Of a stretch of 64,000 nucleotides of DNA, positions 25,546 through 37,295 are shown piece by piece. Within the stretch, counting starts at the first letter, position 1. Every line of letters starts with the position of its first letter. Under the pieces are notes generated by a model. That model was not told where the DNA came from, made no database searches, and worked only from the letters and a program-made list of their open reading frames with translations. The position numbers were made by a program, and so were the translations under genes. Source of the stretch: Capillidium heterosporum (lineage: Eukaryota > Entomophthoromycota > Entomophthoromycetes > Entomophthorales > Capillidiaceae); NCBI GenBank assembly GCA_016630905.1, contig WBMQ01000002.1, forward strand, positions 1,922,001 through 1,986,000, in the 5' to 3' direction.

Positions 25546-25819
25546 GTTGGTACTTAGAATATTAGTAATTGATATTTTCTCTAATCTATCAATAATACTA
25601 TTTCTCTTATTTTCTAAGCATTTGTTATTAACTTAAGAAATGCCAAAGCTAATTTAGAAACAGTCAATGCTAAATAAAATACTTAATTTATGCTAAAAAG
25701 AAAGAACTTTTAGCATTGCTAAAATTAATGCTAAACTGGTAATCTATATGTCCAAAATGTAAAACTAAATTTTAGTTAAGTAAAACTATAGCTAATTAAA
25801 AGAATTTCCTTATATATTA

Positions 25820-26396
25820 TAAGAAAGAGTAAGTATTAGTAGAAACTAGTAATAAAGAAGTTTGCTAGTACTTTGTAAAAGTTTAGCTTACTTAAAGTAA
25901 AATATATTAAACTTATTGGAAACTTAGTATAGTTCTGTTTAAAATTACTTTTAATAAGGCATTTATTAATATTATAGGTATTAAAAATATAGTAAAAACA
26001 AAAACTATTAACTTTATACTTTATAATCTCCTTTTAGGATAATTTAGTCTAAGTCTTTAAATATTTTAAAAAAGCTCTTAACTTAGTTTTTTCAAAAGTG
26101 GTAGTATAGCTATATTTAAAGGTATTACTTTTTTATTAGGCTTTTATATATCTGATAGTTATAATTTTATCAACTAAATCTAATACTTCTTAAGTTTAAA
26201 TTAGGCTTTTTATTTATTTTATATTAAAGATTAATAGGTTTTGGATAATTTAAATAAGAGCAATTATTAGTAGAATATTAGCATAATAAAGGCAAATTTC
26301 TAAAGCAATATATTTAGAAAGTAAAGCTAATAAAACTAAAGTATTAAAATAGACTAGTATAAAGTTAGTTAGAAATCTTAATAAACTGTAAGGTTT
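25820..26396. other. AT-rich stretch without recognised feature
   Basis: Mutated AT-rich DNA between two LTRs; no frame or aligned repeat. Confidence 0.35.
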
Positions 26397-27041
26397 AAAA
26401 GAGTACTGTTAGATCTAACTAATAATAGTATTATAATAGAAATATATAATATAAAAGATTGAAATAATAAAACCAATACTAACTATGATATTGGTAATAT
26501 AAATCACTTAAAAAAGGTAAGTCTAAAGAAAAGTAAAGAAAGTTTAAGCAAAGTAAGCTAAAAGAATATAAAGGTTAAACTATATATTTATATAATCTAA
26601 TAACTAAAAGGCTAACTAAAAACAATACTTTATTTATAAATAAAACATATTAGGCTATTAGAGACTAGCTATAATAAAAAAAATAAAATCAAGCTATTAT
26701 AATAGTTATAGTTAATAATTGAGATCAAAAGGTAGATAATAGCTATTTAAAAAATAGCAAAGTAAAATATTATTAAGATACTGGTTTTTAGTAGCATTTC
26801 AAAAGTTTAAATACCTTTTTAGTATCTTGGCAATACTTACTAAAGATTATTAATACATAGCCAAAACTAAAAATATAGAAAAATAATCAAAATATCTAAT
26901 AAATAAAACAGATTTCTATTTAAAAACTAAATATAAATAAAAAGTAAAAATATTAAAGATTAGTAAAAAAAATAGTATAGTATATAAAGAGAATTGATTA
27001 ATAACCTTATATTAGGAATTTTAATAATTAGAGTTATTATA
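26397..27041 (+). mobile_element. LTR family D, shortened
   Basis: Starts TGTAAGGTTTAAAAGAG and ends GAGTTATTATA. It lacks several hundred bases of the middle. Flanks TAAAC (26392-26396) and TAAAT (27042-27046) differ by one C-to-T change. Confidence 0.75.
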
Positions 27042-27049
27042 TAAATTAC

Positions 27050-27769
27050 TATAAGGAAATACTTCTAATTAGCTGTAGCTTTACTTAATAACTAAAATTC
27101 AGTTTTATATTTTAGATATATAGACTACTAGTTTGGTATTAATCCTAGCAATACTAAAAGTTCTTTTCTCTTTAGCATGAATTAAGTGTTTTATTTAGCA
27201 TTAGCTGTTTTTAAATCAGTCTTAGCATTTTTTGGATTAATGATAAATACCTAGAAAACAAGAGAAATAGTATTATTGATAGATTAAGAAAAACATTAAT
27301 TACTAGTATTCTAAGTACTAACTACTAAAAACAAGTCACTTATATAAGGCCTATAGTAAACTTAGTAGTAGGTTAAGTTATTATTAAATAAATATATTGA
27401 ATTATTTGATATTTCTTCTGCTATTAGTATAGTATAAACTTTCTGCATAGTATAATATAAAACTAATAATTAGTATTCCTTAATAGTAAAGAGTTGTGCT
27501 AATCTGAACTAAACAATAAAACTAAACTAAATTGATTTGAACTAAAACCTAAAACCTTTCTGAACTAATAAATCCAACTATGCTTCTTAGCCTAATAGCT
27601 ACCTTTAAAGTATTCCTATCTGCCTACTATTTCTAGATTAAGCTATAAGTATAAGCCTTCTTCTTATATAGCTTTATGGTTAATGTTCTTAGCCTTTATA
27701 AAGTCTTAGCTACTATTGCTTTCTAGCTAATCCTAGCTAGTAAACATTCCTTATAGATATTTCCTAACA
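27050..27769 (+). mobile_element. Solo LTR, family B, 720 bp
   Basis: TATAAGGAAATACTTC to TTTCCTAACA in chromovirus-sense orientation. Perfect duplication ATTAC (27045-27049, 27770-27774). Confidence 0.9.
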
Positions 27770-27805
27770 ATTACTATTATAAACTTAATCTTTATTTAAA
27801 TATAA

Positions 27806-28412
27806 TATTGAAAAATATCTATTAAAAATATTTATTAATAAGAGTTAACTAAATAATAATAGTAGCTAGTACTTTATAAAGGCTAAGGAAGTTGATACAA
27901 AGGTTATATAAAAAGAATAATTATATCTAAAGTTAGATCTAAAGGTGGTAAGTAGATAAAACTACTTTAACTATAGCTATAAAACTAAAAAATATAGTTA
28001 AGTCTATTATTTAGCTTAAGTTTTTAGATTTAGTTTAGTTTAGATTATTAATTTAGATTAGATTAATATAACTTTTAGTTTTGGAAAAATGTAAATTATT
28101 AGTTCTTAATTATACTATACTAATAGCAAAAGAAAAATACTAAATATTTAATAATTACTTGATTTATTACTAAGTTTACTATAAGCCTTATATAGATAAC
28201 TTGTCTTTAATAGTAAATATTTCAGATACTAGTAATTAGTATTTATCTAAACTTTAGTATTATAACTTATTTGGTTTTTTATAATCTTTAAAAAGTATAA
28301 AAAATAAGATATAGTAATTGTAAGGTTAATTACTTAATTTTTATTATAAAAGCATTTTTAAATTTAAATTTGGTTTATAGAAGTGAAACTATAGCTGATC
28401 TAAAAATAGTTT
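27806..28412 (-). mobile_element. LTR family A, heavily mutated
   Basis: Begins TATTGAAAAATATC and follows family A to 'aaactatagctgatctaaaa'. It is the last recognisable LTR before the gene-bearing part of the window. Confidence 0.7.
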
Positions 28413-28988
28413 ATAATTATTTAGCTAATATTTACTAATAAATATTTTTAATAGTAATATAAAAAAATAAATAAGTAAAATATATTTATAATCTAATAGT
28501 AAAAGTTATAATAATTAAAATTAAGTTTATAATTATAATTTATTATATTAAATATTTTTATTATAAAAGTATTATTAGTTAGATTTAATAGTATTTTTTT
28601 ACTTTATAATTAAACTTAATTAAAAGTTTAAGCTAATAACTAAATATTTAATAAAATTAACTAGCTAAAAGTATAAATACTAAAAATTATTAAATAATAA
28701 TAAATTAAATTAATTAAAAGCTATAAAGATAAGTATACTAAACAATATTATTAAAAGACTATAAAAAGCTAGTAAAATTAGTGATGCAATAGTTTCTGAC
28801 CAAACTAGACTAAAACTATCACAAAATATCGGCAAATTTCCTAGCCAATAGTTTGCAAAATTCAATTTCTAACATCTAAGGCATTAGTCTAATCTACAAA
28901 ACCAATATAAATGACTAAGAAACCTACCTGATTTTAACCTTTAATAAGCAACTAAAGAAAGTCAAAGGGAGAGAATTCAATTCAGACT
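28413..28988. other. Boundary between AT-rich block and gene-bearing DNA
   Basis: Mutated AT-rich DNA up to about 28,770, then a sharp change to ordinary composition over the last 200 bp, which should hold the promoter of the AP180-like gene. No TATA box stands out. Confidence 0.45.
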
Positions 28989-30865
28989 ATGAACACCAGC
29001 GTAAATAAGGCAACCAAGGCCGATGGAAACGTCCCCAAAACCAAACATGTCACAGGTAGCTCTTTTCATCTAAAAATCTAAATTCCAATCTATTTAAAAT
29101 TAGCTTTATGTGAAATGAGTTTCGAATCCAAAGTTACTGTAAAGAATTTACTAGATACTTTAGCAGATAGGTTGAGGGAATCGAGTTACGAAGTAAGTTT
29201 TTATACACCTATTTATCACACTTGAAAATCATTTACATTTACATATGTTTATTAGATAGTATTGAAAACCCTAAACCTATTCCACATTTTAATACGAGAT
29301 GGCAGTAGCGAGACCATCTACCCATACTTATGTCAGTTCCCAGCAATACTAGATATTTCGACTCTACGAATAAAGTTGAACCAAGGTAAAATAATTATTA
29401 TCCATAAATGTTAATAAATATGCTTACAATTAGAAGGCTCACCCATAAGCTTCCTACACAGCTACAGCCGCTACCTGCAACATAAAGTCTACGTCTATTC
29501 CAAGGTCAAGCTCGACTTTGCCGAAATAAAACCCAACTTGAGTGTCAAATTTGTAAATGTGCCTATCAAGCAGAATCTGTTGGAGAATGTGTCTCTAATT
29601 CAAGACCATCTCAACGCGCTATTGGATACTAAAGTAAGTCTTAGTACCTATACACTTTCCTTTTTTCTAAGATATATCGAGTAGGTTAAATTAGAAAGCT
29701 ACAACATCCAAACTACATTTACCGTCCAACTTTTGGTCAAAGATCTGTTCCAAATCTTTTCGATCATTAACCAAGGCGTCATAAACATCCTAAAGTCGTA
29801 CTTTGAGCTGGACAGAGCCAACTGCTTGAAGAGCCTGAATGTTTACAAGCGATTCTGTAAGCAGACCGAGATGGTTATTGTTTATTTAGATATGGCGAGC
29901 CAGCTGCAAGGCCAGTTGCAATTCGCCATTCCTAAATTGAACCATGTAACTATCAATACCATATTAAATCTAACACTTAACATCAGGCACCTACCTCCCT
30001 AATCAAATCTTTAGAGGAACATCTCGAAACGTTAGGCGACGTCGCAGCACCTTCCAATACCAATGTAAACATCACAAGCAGTACCATGAGGCAGCCAAAC
30101 CAGGTGAATCCACCTCCACTACAGCCGCCTCAAAGTAAGTCTATATCGACCAAGTTTGCTAGCTTACGTAAATTCATTCTATTAGGAACAGCTAACAAGC
30201 AAGCTACTATCGACTTCTTTGCCAGTTTGGACGACGAGCTTGTTGCCAACCCAGTTCCACAAAGTGCAAACAATCCTTTCAACTTCGACCCATTACTCAA
30301 CTCATCGACGGTATCGTCTCAGCCAACTCCTCCTGTGAATCAAAGGCCGATGACTAGTTACCAAACTCAGCCATTCAACCAAAACCAATTTCAAGCCTTC
30401 AACTCGAATCAGCTTAGCCCTGTATCAAATAACGGTAATGGAAGTCCCCATTTCAACACGATTTCCAATGGTGCCAACCCTTTCGCTTCAACAGCTACCA
30501 ACATCAACAATAACAATCAATCTCAATTTTCAACGAGCGGTGTAAACCCATTTGCAACTTTGCCTTCCTCCTCAACTAACAACAATTTCAGAAGAGATAC
30601 TTTCAATGCATTCACCTTTAATGGAAATCCCAATACGAACGCTTTTCAAAGTGCCAACTTCAGCCAAGCTCCTAACAATGGATTTAACAATTCCTTTACC
30701 AATGTTCAGCAAGCTACCAATGTAGACAATGGGTCAAGCTTAGGAGGAAATCCTTTTAGTACGATTGCCAACCCAAAAAGTAATTTCAATGGAAATTTGT
30801 TTAGTAATGGTACAACGAACAGTAACCAATTCAATCAGAATGCTTTTACCGGTAGTAAATTTTAA
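28989..30865 (+). CDS. AP180/CALM-like clathrin assembly protein (ANTH domain)
   Basis: Recruits clathrin to the plasma membrane by binding PI(4,5)P2; counterpart of yeast Yap1801/1802 and human CALM. Exons: 28989-29055, 29104-29192, 29256-29385, 29434-29633, 29685-29945, 29987-30865. Together they give 541 aa with no frame problem. The ANTH domain covers about residues 1-270, including the N-terminal lipid-binding pattern KAT...PKTKH (residues 7-20), SYSRYL, and the C-terminal APTSLIKSLEEHLETLG matching CALM APSSLLDALEQHLASLEG. The tail is Asn/Gln/Ser-rich with four NPF motifs (NPFNFDP, NPFASTA, NPFATLP, NPFSTIA), which bind EH-domain proteins such as Pan1/Ede1. An in-frame 51-nt segment (30135-30185) has perfect intron ends and could also be spliced out, giving 524 aa. 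Convergent with the VTC4 gene. Confidence 0.9.
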
Positions 30866-31424
30866 TGTTTTCGTTTAAATATACTATTTTATGTTTGTTT
30901 TGGCTAAATTTGGTTTTAAATATGTATATAAATATACCCCTACAGCAGATAGTAGAATATTTAGCATTATAAGATGGGTAATAGTTGGCAAAAACTAACA
31001 GGAGCTAATGAACAGATCTAAATTCCTACATTTACTTTTAAGTAGATATATCCTTTACAAAACAACTATAGTGGATATTCCTAACATCCAAAGAGCTTAT
31101 AGTTAACCTCAACTAATCTAAAATACTAATATATTTTATAAATAAAAGGCTACAATCCATCAAACTATAGTCAAAGCCAAATAAATTGCTCTAATAACAA
31201 TCTATAGTATCAATTCAAAAACTTGTCAAAAAGCTTTAAACACATTCTACCTACAACTAAAAACAAATAAAGTTTGAAAAAGTAAAAGTTTTAAGTGATG
31301 AGGCCGTAGTGGTAATAGTAAGGTGAAGTAAGGCCAAAGCATTAAAGGAAATGGTAAGCCAATCAACACAATCTTGAGGGTATTAAAAATCTATCTGCCC
31401 CTGTAGAATTCAATCCGATCAGTA
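30866..31424. other. Intergenic region between convergent genes
   Basis: Holds the 3' ends of the AP180-like gene and of VTC4. AT-rich, no further gene seen. Confidence 0.5.
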
Positions 31425-33461
31425 TCAGTAGAAGTAAGGTGGTAAAGTGCCCTTCTTAGCTGCGATCTTGAGGTAAAAGTTGACACCTATAGCAGCAAAC
31501 AAAGCCACCACTAGCACTAAAGGTCCAACCTTGTCATCGTAAGGACCTTCCTTTTTGATACGAATTCGCTCAGCACGCCATATATACAGGCACAACGCGT
31601 AGGCCATAGTACCGAGGGCGATCAACGTAAATACACTACCGGCCAACTGGGCAATCTTGTCACCAAAGTTGAGCAGGCCGATGGCCAACGAACCTAAGAC
31701 GACGCCAAAATGCAGCCAAGAGAGGAAGGTACGCTCATTAGCGAAGAAAACTTTAGGTTCGACGCGCACCGGGAGCTGGATGCGTTTGTCATGGGTGGGC
31801 TGAGTCGATTTGTTGAAGGTGTGCAGCTTGGAAACTAGCTGCTGCAAACCGGCTACCCGCTTACCGCCGTCATCTTGGCTTTCTTCAACAGCATTGTCCT
31901 GCTCACTTTCCTCATCTTCCTCCTTTTGAGCTTCCTCGATACGCATGAGCTGGCGGAACCGGTCCCACTCAGGCTTGGGCTCCTTACGGATGTCAACTTC
32001 CATCTGAGGCAACCAGAATGGCAACAAGCTGACCTTGTTCTCCAAAAGGGTAGCGACACCGTGGATATATTTGGAGAACTTGGGGACGGCTTCAACTAAG
32101 TGGGATTCAATGAGGTGCTGGACCCAGTTGGGAGGTTCAGCGCCGTATTCAGTCTGCAATTTAACTTCGAGGATGGCATAAGGGAACCTACAAATCTCAT
32201 CATCATCCAAGTTGGCGAAGGGGAAGGTGGTGCCGATGTCGGTGCGGCGCCAGTTGTCGCCAGCTCTTTGCTTGCCATAATTATCTTCACGGATCAATGA
32301 CAACTCGGTATCCAGCGAGATACGGACGCAGGCGTCGCCAGGCAGCTGGAAGGCAGTGCGGTTATAGAAGGAGCGTACAGCTGGCTTGAGCCCCAGCTCT
32401 AGAACGCGATCCTGGACCTCGGTGGCCAAATTCTGAAAGGCGTCGATCTCTTTGTCTGATTTTCCACCGCGTCGGCGCATCTTCTCAACGGTGTGCTCAA
32501 CCGAGAACTCGCCTTTGAGGAAGGCGTTGACGTTCTTCTCCTTAAGAGGGAATCTTTGCTTGACACTCTTCTCACCAGGTCCAGTCCTCTCTATGCGTCT
32601 TACGCTCTACAAAGATCTCTTGGTTGGTTGTGGGCCCGTACCATCGCAACCGGATGGCCTCAGCACCCTCGTGTTTCTCAAGGCGTCCTAGGTACAGGTC
32701 AAACGAGTCGTTGTCAAAGTAGATGGAAGTGATGGCAGGGTCGGCCAGGTCAGGTGTCAGAAGCGGCGTTGTACACCAACACAGGGAGATGCTTCAAGAT
32801 GTACAGCTTCAACTCCATGACATTGTCGGGGTGGACCCAGTACTTGGTGGTCTTTCTTACGAAATCTCTAGTGCCGCCAGCAGTCCATTTCTGTCCTCCC
32901 TTTTGACCACGGTTTCTTACTATGTCGTACAAGGCAGGACAGTTGGACCAACAATTTGTCATAGTTGGACTTGTAGAATTGGCGTGCGTTCAGTCGGACG
33001 TTGAACATGGGTTTAAGGTGGTAGTGGGTGTACTTGTCGTGTTTCTTGACGATCTTTAGAAAGCCGCTGTAGTTCAACCTAGTGAATTTGGTCAGTTGAT
33101 TGACCTCTTCGATGATTCTATTTATCTCGGTTTCGGCGGTTAGGTAGCTAGCTTCGGTGGTATCTTCATCTTTGGACAAGGAATCGACTACCGAACGGAG
33201 GTGCTGGATGTGACGCTGATATCTCTCCAGCCTTTATCTTGTGGAATGAGTCGACCTAGAAATAAATTAGTAGCTTATTGAAGCTATCGATACCTTGTCC
33301 AATTCCTTCTCCAGCTGCTCAACAAATACAGATTCTTCCCCCTCAGAAATGGAGCTTCTAGGGCCCTTTGGGTTTAATAATCTCTTTAACATTTCGTAGT
33401 CCATGTAGTAGAACCTCCATGGCTCGTACAGGTTGCTGCTCAATTGCTCTCCGAACTTCAT
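31425..33461 (-). CDS. VTC4: Vtc4-type polyphosphate polymerase, needing four +1 frame changes
   Basis: Catalytic subunit of the vacuolar transporter chaperone complex, which makes polyphosphate from ATP at the vacuole membrane. Exon 1 is 33294-33461, intron 33256-33293 (38 nt), exon 2 31425-33255. The SPX domain ([15 protein letters not shown]...; [17 protein letters not shown]) is followed by the polymerase tunnel ([51 protein letters not shown]), an acidic linker, and a DUF202 membrane part with three helices (from [20 protein letters not shown]). Exon 2 contains four single extra nucleotides, near 33,221-33,230, 32,933-32,941, 32,747-32,757 and 32,574-32,583. Dropping one base at each gives exactly 609 codons, 664 aa in all, colinear with yeast Vtc4. 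There are no other stops and residues are well conserved, so ordinary decay is unlikely. See findings. Confidence 0.85.
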
Positions 33462-34765
33462 TCTCTATGCTGTACTTCAATTTTCAAAAATTGAAATTTT
33501 GAACTTTTAGCTCTTTTTATGAGGTTGGCCAAAGATGATGATGAATTTTGAGCGAAATAGCTCTGAATTTATTGGCTAGGCGAGTCCCGCCAGCCCAATG
33601 CTCTTGGAATAGATTAGGGTAGGGTAGAACTGGGTGCAGGTTCAATAGCTAATATTTGGGAAAGGTATACATTTGTTATCAATTCTTTAAGTGAGGTGGA
33701 CACCTAAGATATACTTTTGTTTTTTAACCAATAGTATGTTTAAATTCCCCCTTGAACTGATAGAGTTAGGAATTATTCAAGGTGGAATAGAATTGCAGAC
33801 TTACTTTTGCAAGAGATTTTGCACCATCCACCACACTATTCTCCAAACTCTACTGCTGATGGGAATTGAACTTCCAATGAAGAACCGACTTTGGACAAAG
33901 TGCTCAAGCCAAAAGTCCATGTGTCCCGGTTCATGAAGGTGCACCACAAAATGGATCAACTTTAGGGTTGAAATATAAATTAATGCAGGTGCTTCAAACA
34001 AAAGTCGCATCTACTTATTGCCGAATTTACTTTGTTCTATAGGAGCTCTTTAGATAAGGAGGATATAAAAGGTGCTAGTTCTATTGACTTAGGCCACACT
34101 AATGTATTCACCAACAAAAGCTTTGAAATAACGCACTAAAATAGGCTCTTTGTATCTTTAGTCAAAGAGAATATATTTCACCAAAGATCTAACCATCACT
34201 CTAAATATTGGCATTGTTTGATTAGAGTATAAATATTTTCCATAAATTTGTGCAAAAGTGAACTCGATATCTTAGCAAAATTTCGTTGAAGATACAGAGC
34301 ACTAGGTACTTTTCATTTTGATCACTTTTGATTCTAAAAAGTACTCAAATAGATATCTAACTTAACGTTCTATAAGTATATATAAATTTTCTTTCTAAAA
34401 TATAGTGAACTTGAAGGAGAAATGATCAGCATCACTTGGGACCTACTATATCCTACCCAACTTTACAATAGTCAAGTGGAAATAGAAGCATTATAGATGT
34501 ATAAAAAATGATATACTATCCTTTACATACATACAAATGTGTTTTTAATCTTTTAATGGATTCAACAGGAAACTTGTAGTTCTATAAGGTATTACAATTA
34601 ACTATATCTAGATGCAAACTTCAAAATCTGTAGTTCTAAAAAGACCTATATTATATATATCGAGTTTCAGTATAAAATAGAACTATCAATTTACGATTAC
34701 CATGTACTAAAACTATATTTGCTAGAAAGTTAAATTAAACTTTATGAAAAAGAATCATACTAAAC
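33462..34765. other. Intergenic region upstream of VTC4
   Basis: VTC4 promoter side, then about 1.1 kb to the 3' end of PDA1. Short open frames (33691-33936, 33801-34010) overlap on opposite strands and show no conserved motif; I do not call them. Confidence 0.45.
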
Positions 34766-36085
34766 TTAGTTGTAGTAGTGAACTTCCTTAGGTTCGCGAC
34801 CTCTCAGGAACTTAGGTTCGGTACCCTTGGCGTAGATATCAGTCCAGAAACGTTCCAAATCAGGCTGGGGGGAGGCTTTAGCTTCGGCAGCCGCCTTGTC
34901 GACAACAGCTCTAGCTTCTTTGTCAATCTGCTTGAGATCAGCTTCTTCAGCGACATTGAGGTCCAAAAGAACTTGCTTGAAACCTTGGATGGGGTCAGAG
35001 TTGGAACGCATAGCTTGGATTTCCTCACGGGTACGGTAAGTGGTACCAGGGTCAGACATGGAGTGGCCACCGTAGCGGTAAGTTTCCATCTCCAAAACTA
35101 AAGGTCCCTTGCCCGACTGAGGCGTACTCCTTAGCGAACTTGCAGGCGGAGCGCACGGCTAAAACATCCATACCGTTGACTCGGATACCGGGGATGTAGT
35201 CACCGCGGGTGAAGTAGTCGGTCGAGGCACTAGAGCGGTTAGCCGAAGTTCCCATACCGTACTTGTTGTTCTCACAAACGAAAATAGCAGGCAAGTTCCA
35301 CAGCTTGGCCATGTTGTAGGCTTCGAAGACTTGGCCCTGGTTGGAGGCTCCATCGCCGTACATGGCAAAGGTCACATTCTTGGAGTTTTCGTACCACTGG
35401 CCGAAGGCTAAACCGGCACCAACTGGGACTTGGGCACCAACGATACCGTTACCGCCATAGAAGTTGGGAGTGAACATATGCATGGATCCACCTTTACCGT
35501 AAGAGATACCATCGACACGGCCTAATATAGAATATCAATATATATTTCACAGCAAAGTTTACCTAAAAGCTCAGCTAAGATCGAGACGATAGAGCCTCCT
35601 CTGGCGTGGGTGTAACCGTGGCAACGGTAGGCCGTAATAACCTTATCCTCCTTCTCAATAGCCGATTCCATACCGGTAGCAACAGCTTCCTATAAATTAT
35701 TGGGAAATAAACATTACTAAGCCAGCCATTTAAATGAATCTAAATATACCTGACCGGTACACAAGTGACAGAAACCTCTAATAAGCTTAGATTTGTAAAG
35801 ACCATCAGCAGCCATCTCCATTCTACGAATCTGGACCATCTCGGTGTAGATTCTTAACAATTCGGCTTTATCCAAATCGAATTCCAATTCAGGGCTTTCA
35901 TCCAACTTGTAAGTCTTGAATGAGGATTCGGGGATGGTGATCTTGTAGGAATTTAAAGCAGCAGCCCTAGTAGAGAACTGCTTCAAAGTCTGAAAAAAAC
36001 TATTTTAATAAAGGGAATTGAAATATCGAATAGTTACCTGAGCACGGATAAGCCTGCTAGCTGCAAATTTGGTAACGTTGAACAT
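34766..36085 (-). CDS. PDA1: Pyruvate dehydrogenase E1 component alpha, needing one +1 frame change
   Basis: The thiamine-diphosphate-binding subunit that decarboxylates pyruvate in the mitochondrial matrix. Exons: 36038-36085, 35750-35989, 35563-35689, 34766-35521. The N-terminus ([16 protein letters not shown]) is a basic amphipathic mitochondrial presequence. Conserved blocks: [40 protein letters not shown], the ThDP/Mg motif GDGASNQG...ENNKYGMG, and the regulatory phosphorylation loop [19 protein letters not shown]. Between KFAKEYA and [17 protein letters not shown] there is one extra nucleotide (35,116-35,124); removing it gives 389 aa, the usual family length. Essential for aerobic pyruvate use, so a dead copy would be surprising, and no second copy is in the window. 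Confidence 0.9.
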
Positions 36086-37295
36086 GACTTGCTAAAATGA
36101 ACGTATAGGTTAGTAAAATACCACAAAATTCAAATGGCTGTAGGACAAGAGTAAATATGTAAATGCATTTATATATCGTTGTCAGGGATATGAATTTGCT
36201 AGGTTGGTATACGTTATTACTTACCTTGAAGTTGTGAAACAGATAAATTTTTCGAAAAAATATCTTTTGATATAGGGTTGATGTGTAATCGAAACTCGAA
36301 AGCTAATTTGTCAGAATTTTGGTTTCTAAGGCCAAATCGACAAACCTATCGGAAAGGTAGATTTCAATTGGCTTGGATACTTTAGAAAATTTCCTATCGC
36401 TCCCTACTTTTCGTCAGAAGTCAAGGAAAATTAGAAACGCGAACTACGATCTCTGTTTGGATTTACTGTACATTTTAATCAACAAATGCATAAGAAGTGA
36501 TGTAGTGTAAATAGAACAGGAGCATTAGGTGGCCTATATGCCTAAAAACAATGTTCAGGGATAGGATAGTTTTTGCAATTAGGCTTATACAAAGCTGTAT
36601 TGAATTACTAAACAGCACATAGCTTGGGTTCCAACTTGCAGTAAAAGTTCAATGAAAGCTAACACATATAGTATGTATTTCATTATTGTACTTTTTACCC
36701 ATTTTATATTGAGCTATTACTATACTTAAGTAGACAATCATAATTGCCAACATAACACGCTAAGGCCTTTGACACTAATTAGCTTTTCCGATTTGAATCA
36801 GCTCTACGTTAATTGATTGCTTTTAAAATTACACACAAAGTGCAAATGCCTCTAAGCGGTGATCATTATAGCATGTTAGTCTCTGTAAGTCCAAATATAA
36901 GTAGTTGAATTCAACTACTTGTGAAAACTACTTAGCAGTATATAGTTTCAATAGCAGACTACGAATATCAAGATGCTGGTTAAAATTTTAGTAAAACTAC
37001 TATCCCAAATTATTCAATACCTCTCAAAAGTACTATCTTAGAACTACAAAAATTATAAGCTATTATATCTTACTACCATAAACAGATAGTCTATAAAGTA
37101 AACAACGATATAAAACTATATCTATATGTTGACGATCCTCAGCTTTGCTAGTAGAATGCTCGTATATTAAATAAACATTTAAATTTTAAAAGTTTAACCT
37201 AAACTATTACATAATCATAAAGTAAAACAGTATCAATATACAGTATAGTTAAAATAAAATAAAACTTCAAAGATAAATGTATCTCTAATTAGCAT
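36086..37295. other. Intergenic region, PDA1 promoter side
   Basis: 1.2 kb of AT-rich DNA between the start of PDA1 and the end of MTQ2. No frame, RNA or repeat recognised. Confidence 0.45.

Larger units (their letters stand above)
24067..25814 (-). mobile_element. Solo LTR, family B, split by a D element
   Basis: Starts TATTAGGAAATATT and ends ATTTCCTTATA, flanked by TATTA (24062-24066, 25815-25819). A family-D LTR with its own duplication sits at 24501-25545; without it the copy is about 698 bp. Confidence 0.88.

Noticed and set aside
1-28700. A CRISPR array or tandem satellite made of the repeated blocks
   Set aside because: The repeats are several hundred bases long with LTR ends and target duplications; no short regularly spaced repeats are present.
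31853-32732. Several open frames overlapping VTC4 on both strands
   Set aside because: They lie inside the conserved VTC4 exon in other frames and have no motif of their own; they follow from the higher G+C content.
32560-33235. The VTC4 shifts explained by small introns
   Set aside because: Only one base is in excess at each site and the flanking conserved residues are contiguous, so no intron of any realistic size fits.
31425-33461. VTC4 as an ordinary pseudogene
   Set aside because: Four breaks, all the same direction, no in-frame stops otherwise and full residue conservation do not look like neutral decay; kept as a gene with a warning.
34778-35368. Open frames overlapping PDA1 (+ and - strands)
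   Set aside because: Shadows of the PDA1 coding sequence.
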